This document shows, piece after piece, positions 44,160-56,109 of a stretch of 64,000 bases of DNA (positions within the stretch are counted from its first letter, which is position 1; the number at the start of each line of letters is the position of its first letter). The DNA lies in NCBI RefSeq assembly GCF_000003815.2, contig NC_049991.1, positions 14,011,612-14,075,611 of the forward strand, in the 5' to 3' direction. The position numbers and the translations under genes were made by a program. This DNA is from Branchiostoma floridae. Its lineage: Eukaryota > Chordata > Leptocardii > Amphioxiformes > Branchiostomatidae. The notes under the pieces were generated by a model. That model worked only from the letters and a program-made list of their open reading frames with translations, searched no databases and was not told the DNA's origin.

Positions 44160-46173
44160 ATGAGCTCGCCTTTGAGCCCGCCGCGTGTGTGCGTGCTGAG
44201 CAAAGCCGGGGGCAGGGAATACGGCTTCCACCTGCACGGAGAGAAGGGCAAGCATGGGCAGTACGTCAAGAGCGTAGACGCGGGCAGCCCCGCCGAACAG
44301 AGCGGGCTCAGACCCGACGACCGGGTCATCGAAGTCAACGGCGTCAACATCGAGCGGGAGACACATCAGCAGGTGGTTGACGCTTCCTTATCTCAGATAA
44401 ACCAGTCTTTAACTCAGGTGTTAACTTTCGTGACGTGATAGTGCCCAACTGTAGGACCAGTAGAGTAACCCAAAAAGTTGACACGTAATGGCGTACGTGG
44501 TTGGCCCTGAGTAACATAAACATTACAAGTATGTAAGCATAAAAGGGGTGGCTTTTGGAACCACATCACTCACGCTATTGCTTCACATTCCTAGGTGGTG
44601 ATTCGGATCAAGGAAAACCCGATGGAAGTGAGGTTACTGGTGGTCGATCACGAGACAGACGACTACTACAAGAAGCAGGGAGTAACAGTGAAAGAGTCCA
44701 TGGCTGCTGTGACCACGCCCGTTGCTGCTGATCAAACACCTGAGCCACCTGTAGAAAATGGCGTGGACCATCCGGAACCCGCGCCGGAGCCGGCCCCCGT
44801 GGTGTCCCAGGCCCCGACCGAGGAGCCCCCCGCCCAGAGGGTAGCGGTGCCCCCCCACCTCGCCCCGCGCCTTTGCCACATTGCCAAGGGTGATTCAGGG
44901 TACGGCTTCAATCTCCATGGAGAGAAGGGACACAGAGGCCAGTTCATTCGCGCCATCGACGCCGGGTCTCCCGCCGAGGTAGCCGGACTCAAGGTTCAGG
45001 ACAGGCTTGTTGAGGTTAGCAACCCCTCTTTTCCTGTTACAACTTTATGTTTCCATATGGACAAAATAGAGAGAGAGGAAGTCTCTCACAGTTATAATGA
45101 AGAGGAAATGAAATGCTGAAGCTGTAACACAATATGTAGCCGCAGGCGTGTCGAGTACCAGCTGTAGTGTTTTCCGGTGACTCGCTGTTATTTTTTCTCC
45201 AACAAAAGCCTTGAAAACACATGTTACAATATCCGCTCATGAGTTCAGAAAGTATTATCATACATCAAGTGTTAGTTTGTTGGGGACAACTTTATCATGA
45301 CCCCACCCTACCCCCCTCCCCTTCGCCACCCAGGCGTATACAGGTGTCTTCCCAGGATACTGCCTGTGGACCGTATTGTATCAGATTACAGCAAGTATGT
45401 AAATGGTGTCAGGACACAAGTGTGTTAGGTGTAGTTAGGATTAGACTTAAAAGCAGAGGTGCCCGTGTGTGTTTTAAGTGGAAATGTACATGAGGGGGTG
45501 GTGTTTTTGCATTGTGTGCGTCCCTACATGACTCGGATTACTAACATACCGAACCACTGACAAAAGCACGACCTCTCCCTTCTCACAGGTCAATGGCGAG
45601 AACATTGAATCACTCAAGCACGCCGAGGTCGTGGGCAAAATTAAGGAGGGTGGAAACGAAACAACATTGCTTGTCGTCGACAAGGAAAGCGACGCCTTCT
45701 TTCAGGAAAAGGGAGTCACCATCACGAAGGAATATGTGGGCGGCACACCAGGGGTGAACGGAGATCCTGTAGTGGAGACCCCTCCCCCCACCCCACCCGC
45801 TGTAGAGGAGCCGGTGTCAGTCACCGAGGTGTCCTCTGCCCCTCCCGTCAACTCTCCAGTCTCCAGCCCCGACACGTCCTCTCCGGAACTCCCCCCTCCC
45901 CCAACCCCTGAGGAAACCCCCGCCCCCGTCGTCGACATCCCGCCCCCTCCCACGGAGGAACCCGAACCGATCCCCGAGCCCGTCGCCAACTCCACCCCCG
46001 AGCCTGAGCCCCAGTCCGCCCCCTCCCCCGCGAGCTCGCCCAGCGAAGACAGTGGTGTAGGAGACTTCACCATTGACCTGGCCACGGCGCGCCAGAAAGT
46101 CTTGAGCAAGAAAAAGGCCCGGCCGTCCCAAATGAATTGGCAAAACAAGCACGAAATCTTCAATAACATGTAG
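44160..46173 (+). CDS. NHERF1: NHERF-family two-PDZ scaffold protein (Na+/H+ exchanger regulatory factor)
   Basis: Three coding exons, 44160-44372, 44595-45014 and 45589-46173, encode 405 residues; all junctions are phase 0 with GT-AG sites. The ATG has a purine at -3. PDZ1 spans about residues 9-89 and PDZ2 about 163-246. Both carry the NHERF-type binding loop ([10 protein letters not shown] and [10 protein letters not shown]) and the [16 protein letters not shown] helix. A linker of about 110 residues rich in Pro, Glu and Ser follows, then an ezrin-binding C-terminus with [13 protein letters not shown], matching the MDWxxKxExFSNL consensus of vertebrate NHERF1/2. The family tethers membrane transporters and receptors to ezrin/radixin/moesin and cortical actin at apical membranes. 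The length slightly exceeds human NHERF1 (358) because of the linker. It probably represents the single pre-duplication orthologue of NHERF1 and NHERF2. Confidence 0.94.
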
Positions 46174-48000
46174 AGCAGGGAAAATGGCCTAGGGAAATGG
46201 AGGGACCAGCAAGTCAAGGACAGTCTTTTGGGATACAAAATGGACGGCTCCGTCGTACACAGAGGTTGGTAGTACCTATGTCAACAGCATGGTGTAAGTG
46301 TCCCAAGACAAGATCGGACATGAGCAATAGCACAGGACCCTCCACTGTAATGTACAAATTATCTTTTTCATTTGTGTTAACAGAGAATCTATCCATAGTG
46401 TCGACATCAACGCCTCGATTAACGTTTTCGCCTCGAGCTCTTCAATCCCATTTATTTGCGCTAATAGCAAGCATATTGATTCCGATCTCGATAGGCCTTC
46501 AGATGATTAATATGTTAAAGCTTGTCTGCTTCCCATGAATAGAATTTGTGCCTGCACATTGTGATATACATATTCTATATACATATGTATCTATATATAT
46601 GGTAGATGAAAACTTGTATCATATAGAGTACGATAATTTTCATTCAATGAAACAAAGGACAATCTTTGGGCTTGGGGAGATTGTAAATAATTCTTAGCTC
46701 GTGATTATAGGAGGGTTCGGACATGAATTGATGAAAACTTCAGGTTTCTAGTGATTGCTAGCGGTAATTTGTAATCCGAACTGTGGGGTTTTGATATGAG
46801 GGAGGGAGGGGGCGGATAGTCGGACCAACCATAACTCATCAATATGTTGGTAGCCTTCTCAAAAATACTGTGATGTTAGGCTAGATTTTGTGTAGCCCGG
46901 TTCTGATAATTTCCTTGTAGCGGATGGTTTAACTGTTAACTAGACTAGAGTTAACATTTTCGTGGTCTTGCGGGTGCTTCATTGGCAAACCGAAGACGTT
47001 ATAGAATTAGTAAAGTAGCCGGGTGACGTGAAAATGTGTGTTGGCACCAGTATGCACCGTTTAGTTACTTAGGTAACTTCTCACCCGGTGTATGTTACAT
47101 GGGTCACGTTTTCTCCCATCCGCCCAACCCGATAAGCAAACATGTCGTCCTATCTGATGAAATGCTGTGTGTCGAATATAAGATGTATTGATAGGCGCTG
47201 TTCCCTCAGGAATGCTACAGTACTGGCAACAAGAAATAACCTGTTTCAGAAAGGTCCGGTTCGAAACGTTGAAAAAACGTCAGTTTGGGACAAAAAGGAA
47301 AGATAATGGTGATGCTAGAAGTGCTCGTAGAGGTACCAATATTTTTGAGAGATTCACAATTATATATTTTTCTAACCCTGTGGAATGGAAGCCAGGCCTG
47401 TACTGTAACGTTCGATACTGAAATATTGACTCGTTCAGAGATGAAGTAATTTCGCTGTGTAGCTGTAAAATCGCAGACCTCCGGAGACAGGCTCTGTCAG
47501 CTATACATTACCGTACTGTAACTGTCATTATTTTCTTTTGTCTTATTTACCATGTTTGACGTAGACTGATGAGTTGTGATAAGTTGGAATTCAATACATT
47601 ACCGTTCTGAAACTTTGTTAGCATGTTTCTTTCTAGCCATTCGTTAGAGCGATAAGAATAAGCTGTTACGTTAGCGATAGCGGACATAGCATGCAGAGAT
47701 AATTTGCTGTTGTACAGTAAGTGACGGTAGGGTAGGACTTTGCCCTGTCCAGCCAGCCATGTAACACCTGTTTACTAAGTGGGCTAAGGTAGGCCCCTCC
47801 CAGTTGGTCAACACCGTATTCAAAGGACAAGCCGCACTCTGTACCTCTTCTATTGTTTCTTCATAACATTGTATAGATAGCGTGTGAGAATATCGCCCTC
47901 TTCACCCATTTTATATCCCTGTTTATGGGTTCAAATGGAAGGTACTTAGGAGTGATTTGGGTTCCATGAATGACGAATTAAAGTGCATTATGATTTGCAT
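46174..48000 (+). other. NHERF 3'-UTR and downstream sequence
   Basis: No coding content. An ATTAAA at 47977-47982 is the first plausible polyadenylation hexamer that I see, which would give a 3'-UTR of about 1.8 kb. A T(A)T-rich stretch lies near 46560-46600. The end of the transcript is not fixed. Confidence 0.4.
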
Positions 48001-51000
48001 ACAGTGGCTTGACCCTTTTTAGTCCCAGCTCGAATCGGTTGATCGCGCAGTGACATTGTATTGTTACAGGTGGGGTTTGTCATGCCGACTTAACGGGTGG
48101 GGTGAAACCGCTGTTACATGCACGAGCAGGCCACTTTTCTTTACACTCAGCATGCCTCGGTAACAACGGCCACAACTCACTCTCACTCAGCCCGGAGTCT
48201 TCAATACACGTCACTTCAAGACAGAGTGGTTGTGTCGTAGACGCAGAAAACATGTAGCTCATGCATTGTTATCGATCGTGTTGGAAAAGCTTTACGTTTA
48301 TCGATCCAAGTAGCTTCGAAAATACTAAAATGCACACTTTCATGTGTTTGTCAAACTACTTTGCACCATTTCATCCCATGCATAATATTTACCCCAAGTA
48401 TTGACTCGTGCGCAAAACTACAAAAACTTTGAAGCGAATGCGACGTGCGCTGGTCGATAAATACAGGTGTATTTGCCAGATAATGTAAACATATGACCAA
48501 GTCCGTACGGAATCTATTCTCATCATGATCAGTTGTCTCTCATGTTTTACCCCTCCGGCGAGTCAACGTCAGAATTCCACTTAAGTCCGTTGTGTAAAGG
48601 TTTGTGCGATAAATTCAGATGTCGCCATGTAAACAGGTACTGTCTAGACTGTGCGTAAAGCGTAGCATGACTGATTGCCTTCCAAACTGTATTTCTCCTC
48701 GCGTGCAAAACAATTCCATTCCATAGTCAGCATTATCAAAACTTGTGAAGATCTTGTATGCATTTCCACATTTGAAATGAAACCTCGAAGATGAACCAAC
48801 GTAGCAACTTGCCATTGCTATTTAATTTGCTACAAGACAATATGTATACAATGGAAAAGACGTGGTTTACTAAACAACAGCACTCTGCCATGTCCACTGA
48901 CCCCTCCAAAGTTTGCACGGTCTTGAAAAGTATTTCCCGCGCTATACCTTCCTCTGCTCCCATAACCTATAGCCCGACGTTCCCACCGACGTTTTACAAA
49001 GTCTCTTATTCTTTGTGCGTACAAAGGGCGTGTAGATTTGTAAATCTGCATTGAAACGGCAAATAGCAATGTGTGATGGAAGATATCATCGTCGATTCTA
49101 GCAAAAAGATGTAATCCAAACGTTTATATATATGCTATAATAATTATATAGATAATGGCTATTGTGATTTCAAAATACTGTATGATAAATTTGTCCCAAA
49201 GGGTTGCACGTCAACCGATTTTATTTACAGCGCCGCAATGAAAGGAGGTCGTGTTCTTTTCAATACTCGCTCTTAAGATTTGTGTCTATGTTGACGGCCC
49301 TTAAGCTTTGAAAGAAGATGTTTTTTGGAGCTTAAGGCCTGGGGAGACCTCGCACGGAAGGAGAGCGTTGTTTATTAGCCGTTCACGTGAAGGATTGTGC
49401 TGATGAGAATGCGTTAATCCGATGTGATGGGCATCCTACTGTGTTCAAATATCTTCGCACGAATGCCACAACAAAGAGACGCATGGGGGACCCAGAGTCG
49501 AGGATATAACATGTTATAACATCACGCAATCGCGATTACCAGGATTGCAATAAAAAAGGAAACTATTCAGCGATATTTACAAAAAATACCTTTAAATGGC
49601 GCTATACAGAGGCCCCCCTGCTACAATATAAGTCGCAAGTCATCCACGGTTGGTTGTAAAATGGGAATGAGAGCGAATCTGACCTTTCCTATCGGCCTTA
49701 ATGCATGTTAATGTTACCTCCCATTTGTCTGTCTCTTGTTGAGGTGCTATTTCTCCGGAAAACCCTGCGCTTACTGGAAGCAATCTGTCGTGAACGGCTT
49801 TTATCGGATTTTGATAAGTCTGTACATTCTGACAATAGTCTAGCCCGTCATCCCCACTGGGACACGGCCGACATTGTGTACCGTACATGATTTATTTTCA
49901 GCACAACTTTTAACACATTGAAGCTGCGCCATAAATTGATTATATAGATCACGCGACGTGGCAGGATGTATAACGGAACAGCAACCCAAGCGAAACGACG
50001 CGTTATAAACCAACTTATGAACATTTATACGGGAAAGGGGGGGGGGGGGTTGAAGCATCAATCCAGATATCCCGTTATCCATTATCAGTAATTGAACAGG
50101 GCGGCCCCATCATGTGACGTGCGTGAACGCATGGCTGAACCCATAACAATAAAAGGTTTCACTACCAGCACAATTTGTCGCAGTGTGAAGATGGCTACAT
50201 TTAGCCATTATGCACCAGTCAATGCATGTCCACTAGGGTGGTAGCAATGTTTGTCCTACGTGTCCCTGAACCCCTTACTTGACGAGGTTGAAGTGGTACC
50301 TTGTCCAATGGTTTCCTTAAGACACGCATGGAAAACACCCTTGGCTGAACCCATCGTCACTTTTTTCAACTTGGCCCTTAAAGTCAATATTTGTTATCAA
50401 ATTATTCGTATTTCGCTTAAGTGCATTTTGACAAGTACAGGGATTTCTCATAAAATGGCTGCAATAGCCAATATTTCTACGCAGTCATGTACGCACATAA
50501 ACTAGAAAATACGTTAACACTCCAAATTTTACTCATGATAGGTTCGTGATTCCTTTGGATCTGAAGATAAAGCACTGCTTGTCCAAACACGAGGGCTTTT
50601 ACTCGCTTGTCAGTGATTGACGCTGCTTAATTTGATAGCACTTCGCCAGAATGGAGAAATACATTACAACCTGACATCGTCATTCCGACAATATAATGCC
50701 AGAGGCTTTTTGCAAGCCGAGCCTGGAAACTTTACGTTCAATCTTGACACAAAGCAATTATTTCTTCAATTGTGCGCTGACAGCCCCTTGTGTCATTGCC
50801 TCCCTGCTTGGTGATGAATCTCTCACAAACGGGAGGAAAATCTGCGCACTGAGTTTAATATCCGTGACACTTTTGTGACAAAGCATATCATAACACGTCA
50901 TTCGTTTGGTTGGCAACATTACGAATCTAATTGGTCGTATAAAACACGAAGGTATACATTTACTCTAGCCTGTTATTTTTTAATACTCCTCGTTTTTCAT

Positions 51001-51330
51001 TTTGATTGGAAGACAATACAGAAGTTGTTTTCGGTCATGGTATTTATGACTTGGCCGTTAAATGGCTGCTTATATGCAGTAAACCTCGCTCACCTCGACA
51101 TAAACACTTTAACAGGCGCTGAAGAACAAATAGCGTTGATGGACCTCTTGTAAAATTGTCACGGGTGTTATCAACAACTTGTCCGCGTACATTATACAGG
51201 CCAGTCCAGTTACTGTGCTGAAATGGCGGAAGCACTATCAGTACTTGTCTCTCCACATATCTCTCCGCTGTGTGCTAGGGGTAATAGGTCACCAAACTTC
51301 CAATATAGAAGAAGTGTTTTCTGACAGCCT
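48001..51330. other. Intergenic stretch, nothing recognised
   Basis: Noncoding by inspection. Contains a G run at about 50036-50050 and scattered short open frames without family resemblance. It could be spacer or intron of a gene outside the window. Confidence 0.45.
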
Positions 51331-51340
51331 CGCCTCGCTG

Positions 51341-51601
51341 TAGCCTCCATAGCAGGCTCTCTGGGGCTCATAATTTTTGCTCAGAATACACTTTTGCTGG
51401 GCATTTCTTTTTGTACATTTTGTTGTGTACTAGGTCGCTAATTGCTGGCCTTTTCTGACTGCCGGCCCCGCGGAGCCTGCATGGAAACGCGGGGCCGGTA
51501 GTCAGAAAAGGCCAGCAATCAGCGACCTAGTACAAAAAGAAATGCCCAGCAAAAGTGTGTTATGAGCAAAAAAGACCCCAGAGAGCCTGCTGTGGAGGAT
51601 A
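51341..51601. mobile_element. Foldback MITE with TAGCCTCC end
   Basis: 261 bp with arms of about 110 bp. Inverted blocks include GCAGGCTCTCTGGGG, TGCTGGGCATTTCTTTTTGT, and GGCCTTTTCTGACT beside CCGGCCCCGCG. The flanks GCCTCGCTG (51332-51340) and GCCTGGCCG (51602-51610) match at 7 of 9 bases. It is the same family as the element at 38522, with which it shares AGCAGGCTCT and GGGGCT(T/C)ATAAT. Confidence 0.6.
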
Positions 51602-51605
51602 GCCT

Positions 51606-51905
51606 GGCCGCCTCTTGTACCGACTTGAGTGGGTACCAAGGCACGTTTCTGTACAGTCGCTGGGATAATTACCACCCAGCCACGCGCCCCTTAACCAAAC
51701 TTCCTCGCCTGTTGGTCTGAATCGTCTCAATACAGAACAACTCAAGATGGAATTTGGAGCTTCCCTTGGAGAGCGCTCGCTCGCAGCGCTTTTGTGAAGT
51801 GGCCTTTCACGGCACCGCTCTGCGACCTCTTGCGGCAAGTTGAGTGGCTGCGAAGGTTCATTTTTACCAGGTCACTGAAATAATTACCTTGAAGGTCACG
51901 CGTCA
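51606..51905 (+). repeat. Diverged tandem repeat pair (period about 220 bp)
   Basis: The segment around 51609-51680 and that around 51826-51900 share CCTCTTG, TTGAGTGG, AAGG, TTT and AATTACC in order. No coding role is seen, although the interval gives a spurious open frame on the minus strand. Confidence 0.45.
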
Positions 51906-52518
51906 GATAACGAGATTTCTTCATCTTATGACTGTTGAGTGTACTTCAAATTACACATTACTAGATGTGATTCATGTGGAGAACGTGCACTGAGACGTGT
52001 TATCTTACGCATGGCTGCTAATAACCACTGGTGGACACACTTGTGCACTTATTGTGATGACGTCGCGCACACCTGTGACAGGTGTGGTCACCTGTTGTGA
52101 CCGCGCCTAACGGTGTTGATTTTTCTTCTTATTCCTCAGAATAGCTGCTAATGGAAAGTTCTTGTCCTACTTTCTCTGATGGTGACGAATACAACACGGT
52201 CCACAACAGTGGTCGCTCTTCATAATTGACGACTAAAGCGATATATGGGGATGAAACTATGTAAGGTACGGTAAACGCATGTCCGTACGTCGTGGCATAA
52301 TCTTGAGACACTCTGAAAAGTTAGGACATTTCCGTTCGTTTTGTACAGCTAATGATAAATAACACGGACGCCTCGTCTGCCATTGTGCAAATTCCTCGTA
52401 TTTTCTTCGACAACAGCCGAAGACGTGCGAAGTTACGTAGTCTAAGACACCATCATGTCGCCACTCTGACGACTCGTCAACTGCCACAGGTCGGCATCTC
52501 TTGTCCTTATACCGGTAC

Positions 52519-52938
52519 CCCCCTCACATAAGGCGAAAATCGATCGGACGNNNNNNNNNNNNNNNNNNNNNNNNNNNNNNNNNNNNNNNNNNNNNNNNNN
52601 NNNNNNNNNNNNNNNNNNNNNNNNNNNNNNNNNNNNNNNNNNNNNNNNNNGGGGGAAAAGAAATAGGAAATTATTTCTTAACAAATGGCATTAAAGGCCA
52701 TAGAACGGAAGAAGCCGCAGAATAAATCACATAGTATATGCTAGACATGAAAGCTTCCTCACAATAGACATAGATTCGATGGTAAAGAAACTGCGCCAGC
52801 TAATAAGTAGTAGGTCGCACGTTCCGCAGACCGACGGAGAAACGGCAGAGTTCCCCCCTTCCCGTCAGGGTCATGCCTCCTCGTAATTTAGAGCTCGCAG
52901 ACTCGTCGTCCGATCGATTTTCGCCTAATGTGAGGTGG
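52519..52938. repeat. Inverted repeat bracketing the assembly gap
   Basis: The left arm 52519-52550 (contains CGAAAATCGATCGGACG) and right arm 52907-52938 (contains CGTCCGATCGATTTTCG) are inverse copies with one or two mismatches. The core ATCGATCGGACG also occurs near 60344. It is probably a mobile element whose centre was not assembled. Confidence 0.55.
52551..52650. other. Assembly gap (100 N)
   Basis: One hundred N, probably a scaffold gap of unknown true length. It lies between inverted copies of a 30-bp sequence (52519-52550 and 52907-52938). Confidence 0.98.
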
Positions 52939-54240
52939 GTATTATCATCAAGCGACCAGCTCCAGTTACGTCCGGCCAATTCCAACCTTTAAGACCTTGC
53001 ATGAGCCAAGACGTGACCGTATCTTGAAAAACAGATACCGCTTTAACTCTAGTCGTAACTTATGGACATTTGCCACGATGTTGTCTCGCACACCGCAATC
53101 GCGCAACACTCAGAATGGTCCACTTCTAACGGGTCGTCTGTAGTTGTCCCGACTTGCACTTTGCTGAACCATTAAGCTGCCCGCACACGATTAACTAGTG
53201 ATGCCACGGGTTTCTAACGGAACCATTCCTCAACCTGTCTTGTTATCACCCACCACCGGCCATGTGATACATGTTAGAGCCTTAGGCCGCGAGGCAAAAG
53301 TGATAAAGAAGGAGAAACATCGAGATAGAACCACCCAGCATCTGTATACATGCGGTATAGACACAGAACTGCCTTTGGTAACCCGCAAATGAAGACCCTT
53401 ATCAATCCTGACAAGTCTCAGTAGCCTGTAGACAAGGTAAGATTTAAGAGAAAAGTAGAAGAAGCTCCAGATATCAGCTTAAGTCCTAGCCAAAATACAA
53501 GCTTTGGCTGGCTCAGTTCGGAGTAAAAGGCAGACGACTGTGATACCTTCTCGCCGCAGTTGGCCTTAGGGCCATACCATTTTTAATGTGGAGGAGGGGG
53601 TATCGGATGACTGTCTCACCTGCTGGCATTTTCTCTTACCTTTCATAGCAACATAGGCAACATAGCAACAAAATCGAATCGATACGTTGCTATATTTATC
53701 ACACTTATTGTAGAATAGGAGCATCAACTGATGTAACTCTAATGTCTCTATAAATGCATCGCTCCACTTTTTATTGATTAAACAGGATTAACCTGTACTA
53801 AAGAAAAACGGCAGAGTGACGACGGTGTCTCTTTGATTAAACTTAATATTAGATCAGAGACGCCATCAAGGAAAAGAATGAAGCTAAAAAACATACATCG
53901 TCACCCTTGCTGACAAATCAATGCATGCAATTTCAACAACGATTAATATGAGAAATATTTAGATTTTTTAAAGCGCCAAACCTACACTACCACCCCCTCC
54001 CTTCCCGTAAGTATTTCCCAAACACACCATAATTTCCTAAAGCAGCACACGGTGATTAACATATTGTTCCAGAATATAGCGCAGATAATGCTAGCTTGAT
54101 TGCTTTTACATTCATAAAACATAGGATTATTAGATATTAGCAACTTATTTAGTTAAATTGATTTGCATGTACAAGTTGCCGCACATTGTATCCTTTACAA
54201 TTGTCGTGCAATAAAGTTCTTCTTCTTCCTCCACCCCAAT
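52939..54240. other. Intergenic stretch right of the gap, nothing recognised
   Basis: Mixed-composition noncoding sequence. I see no exon with conserved residues and no clear repeat. Confidence 0.4.
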
Positions 54241-54249
54241 GACCTTTAG

Positions 54250-54345
54250 AAATAGACTGTCCCTATCCCAGACCCCAGACAGACACCCGTGCCGGTGAGA
54301 CCTGTCCCTATCCCAGACAGACACAGTACCGGTGAGACCTGTCCC
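54250..54345 (+). repeat. Short tandem repeat around CTGTCCCTATCCCAGAC
   Basis: Two to three imperfect units of about 45 bp containing CTGTCCCTATCCCAGAC, AGACAC and CCGGTGAGAC. Minor minisatellite. Confidence 0.55.
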
Positions 54346-54600
54346 TGACCCGACCTATGACAGATCAGTCAGCTGGCCTGGGGCGGACACCGGGGCGCGA
54401 CACGCCCGGGAACACATGTCCGTCGCTATCATCCCTTGGGGGGCTCTTTATTGATCGAAAGTCCACATAGAGTAATACAATTCTATTACATGACAGAATT
54501 CTATTACATATAAACACATTCGGCGTGATTCGCAGCTCATCTCAGTGGATAATATTTAGGGAACCAGGAGACATGAAATGAAAACGTAAAGAATATAGGG

Positions 54601-54845
54601 AAGCCGAAAATAGCCTGGATGGTAGAATGTGATTTGGCCTAACATTATTAAGCAAATGAGCCAAAGTTTCCAGATGATTTCCAGGTAACCCCCCCCCCCC
54701 CCTCTCTCGTTGCGTTCAAGATCACAAGAAAGCTGAAAATAGCCTGGATGGTAAAAAGCGATTAAACCCATAAACCTAGGAAGATGAGCCAAAGTTGTTA
54801 GATGATTTTTCAGCTATTTCCCCTTCCCCTCTCTTTGCGTTTTTA
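54601..54845 (+). repeat. Tandem duplication, period about 125 bp, with a poly-C tract
   Basis: Units start AAGCCGAAAATAGCCTGGAT and AAGCTGAAAATAGCCTGGAT and both continue through GATGAGCCAAAGTT-like and AGATGATTT phrases to CTCTCTxGTTGCGT-like ends. The first unit contains a run of 14 C (54689-54702). Confidence 0.65.
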
Positions 54846-55612
54846 CAACATTTATTTATTTTATTGATCTATTTATTGCTTTTGCTGTTCAGGACGCACA
54901 GCCAGGGCTGCCCAACTAGCCTGTGGCTAGCTATGACAACATTACCCCCATCCTCTCCCCAATGTGAACGTTCTTCACACTGACCTCCTGTCTCAGGCAC
55001 ATAAGGTGGACTCCATGATCACATCCGCGGAACCAGGACTGATAAATAAAGCATTACCCCCACCCTGGCAGCAGGCCCTGCCGTGAACGCCTGTCTTCCC
55101 ACACGCTCCGGGACCGACCCCTTTATTCACCCACAAACCCGGGAGTAATAAAAACTCCCCATCAAGTATGCAGAACAGGTCGTCAAGTTCGCACAAGTAA
55201 CCTTCAGGAGCTCATCGCTTGGAAACTTACAGCCGGGTTATCGTAACAATACCACGCTTCATTTCCTCCGCACCAGGTCTGTTTTTTGCGTCTACGTGTC
55301 ATAAATTCCTTTGATACACGATACGGAAAATAATTGACTGGACTTCATTAAGAAAGGTGTTAAAACATTATGTACGATTGACTTATATGTAAACAGGACA
55401 TAAAGTTATATTTCACGCTTAATGTGTGTTGAAATATTTAGAGACTGGGGAGCATATTTTATCACCAGTATTACATAGTCGGTAATAAAGAAGAGTTAAT
55501 TTGTCCTGCAATTGGTTTTTCGAGTGTAACATTTAATCACTGCGTATGGGGTTGGGAGTCGAACATCTGATTCCACCAATAAATCTAATTTTGTCGACTA
55601 CATTTGTACTGT

Positions 55613-55887
55613 ATTACGGAAGTGTCATCTACAAGCAGACGTCAGGAGGATAGCTATAGATACCGTATTTTTTTATCAGAGAGGGGAAACAAAATGCAAA
55701 AGAAACACCTAATACCTTCCTCCAAATATCTGCTTGACCGTGCTAAATCCACTATTACGTAAGCATTATCTACAAGCAGATGTAAGAAGTGAATCTATAG
55801 CTATCATATTTTTATCGGAGAGGGGGGAAACAAAAGACACACTTAGATACCTTCCTCCAAACATCCACTTGACCGTACTAAATCCAC
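55613..55887 (+). repeat. Tandem duplication, period about 137 bp
   Basis: Two units, each with ATTACG, ATCTACAAGCAGA, TATAG, TTTTTATC, GAGAGGGG, GAAACAAA, TACCTTCCTCCAAA, CTTGACCGT and CTAAATCCAC in order. Confidence 0.75.
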
Positions 55888-55910
55888 AGGTTCGTTGCCA
55901 GTATTTAATC

Positions 55911-56109
55911 TAGTCTCTACCAGACTGACTGCGCTGGCTATTCTAGGGAGAATAATTTGCCAGGGGAGTTTTGCTACCAGAGGAGTTGGTCGGCCGCCGG
56001 AGGGGGAACATGAACCTAAGCGTGGACTGCATGACTCCCTTGGCCAATTTACCTTTTTTTGCCGAATTCTACGATCCCCGGGTCCTGTAGAACGGCCTGG
56101 AGGAGGCTA
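55911..56109. mobile_element. TAGTCTC-ended short element, copy A
   Basis: 199 bp, about 75 percent similar by eye to copy B at 60993-61199. The ends are TAGTCTCTACCAG and the inverse of TAGCCTCCTCCAG. Both copies contain ATAATTTGCCAGGGGAGTTT, CTACCAGAGGAGTTGG and CCGAATTCTACGATCCCCG. TTTAATC occurs on both flanks, but offset. Confidence 0.55.

Noticed and set aside
51560-51838. Minus-strand open frame of 92 codons
   Set aside because: Overlaps a MITE arm and a tandem repeat; no recognisable domain.
52442-52725. Open frames crossing the gap
   Set aside because: Continuity is only due to the N run; no evidence of coding on either side.
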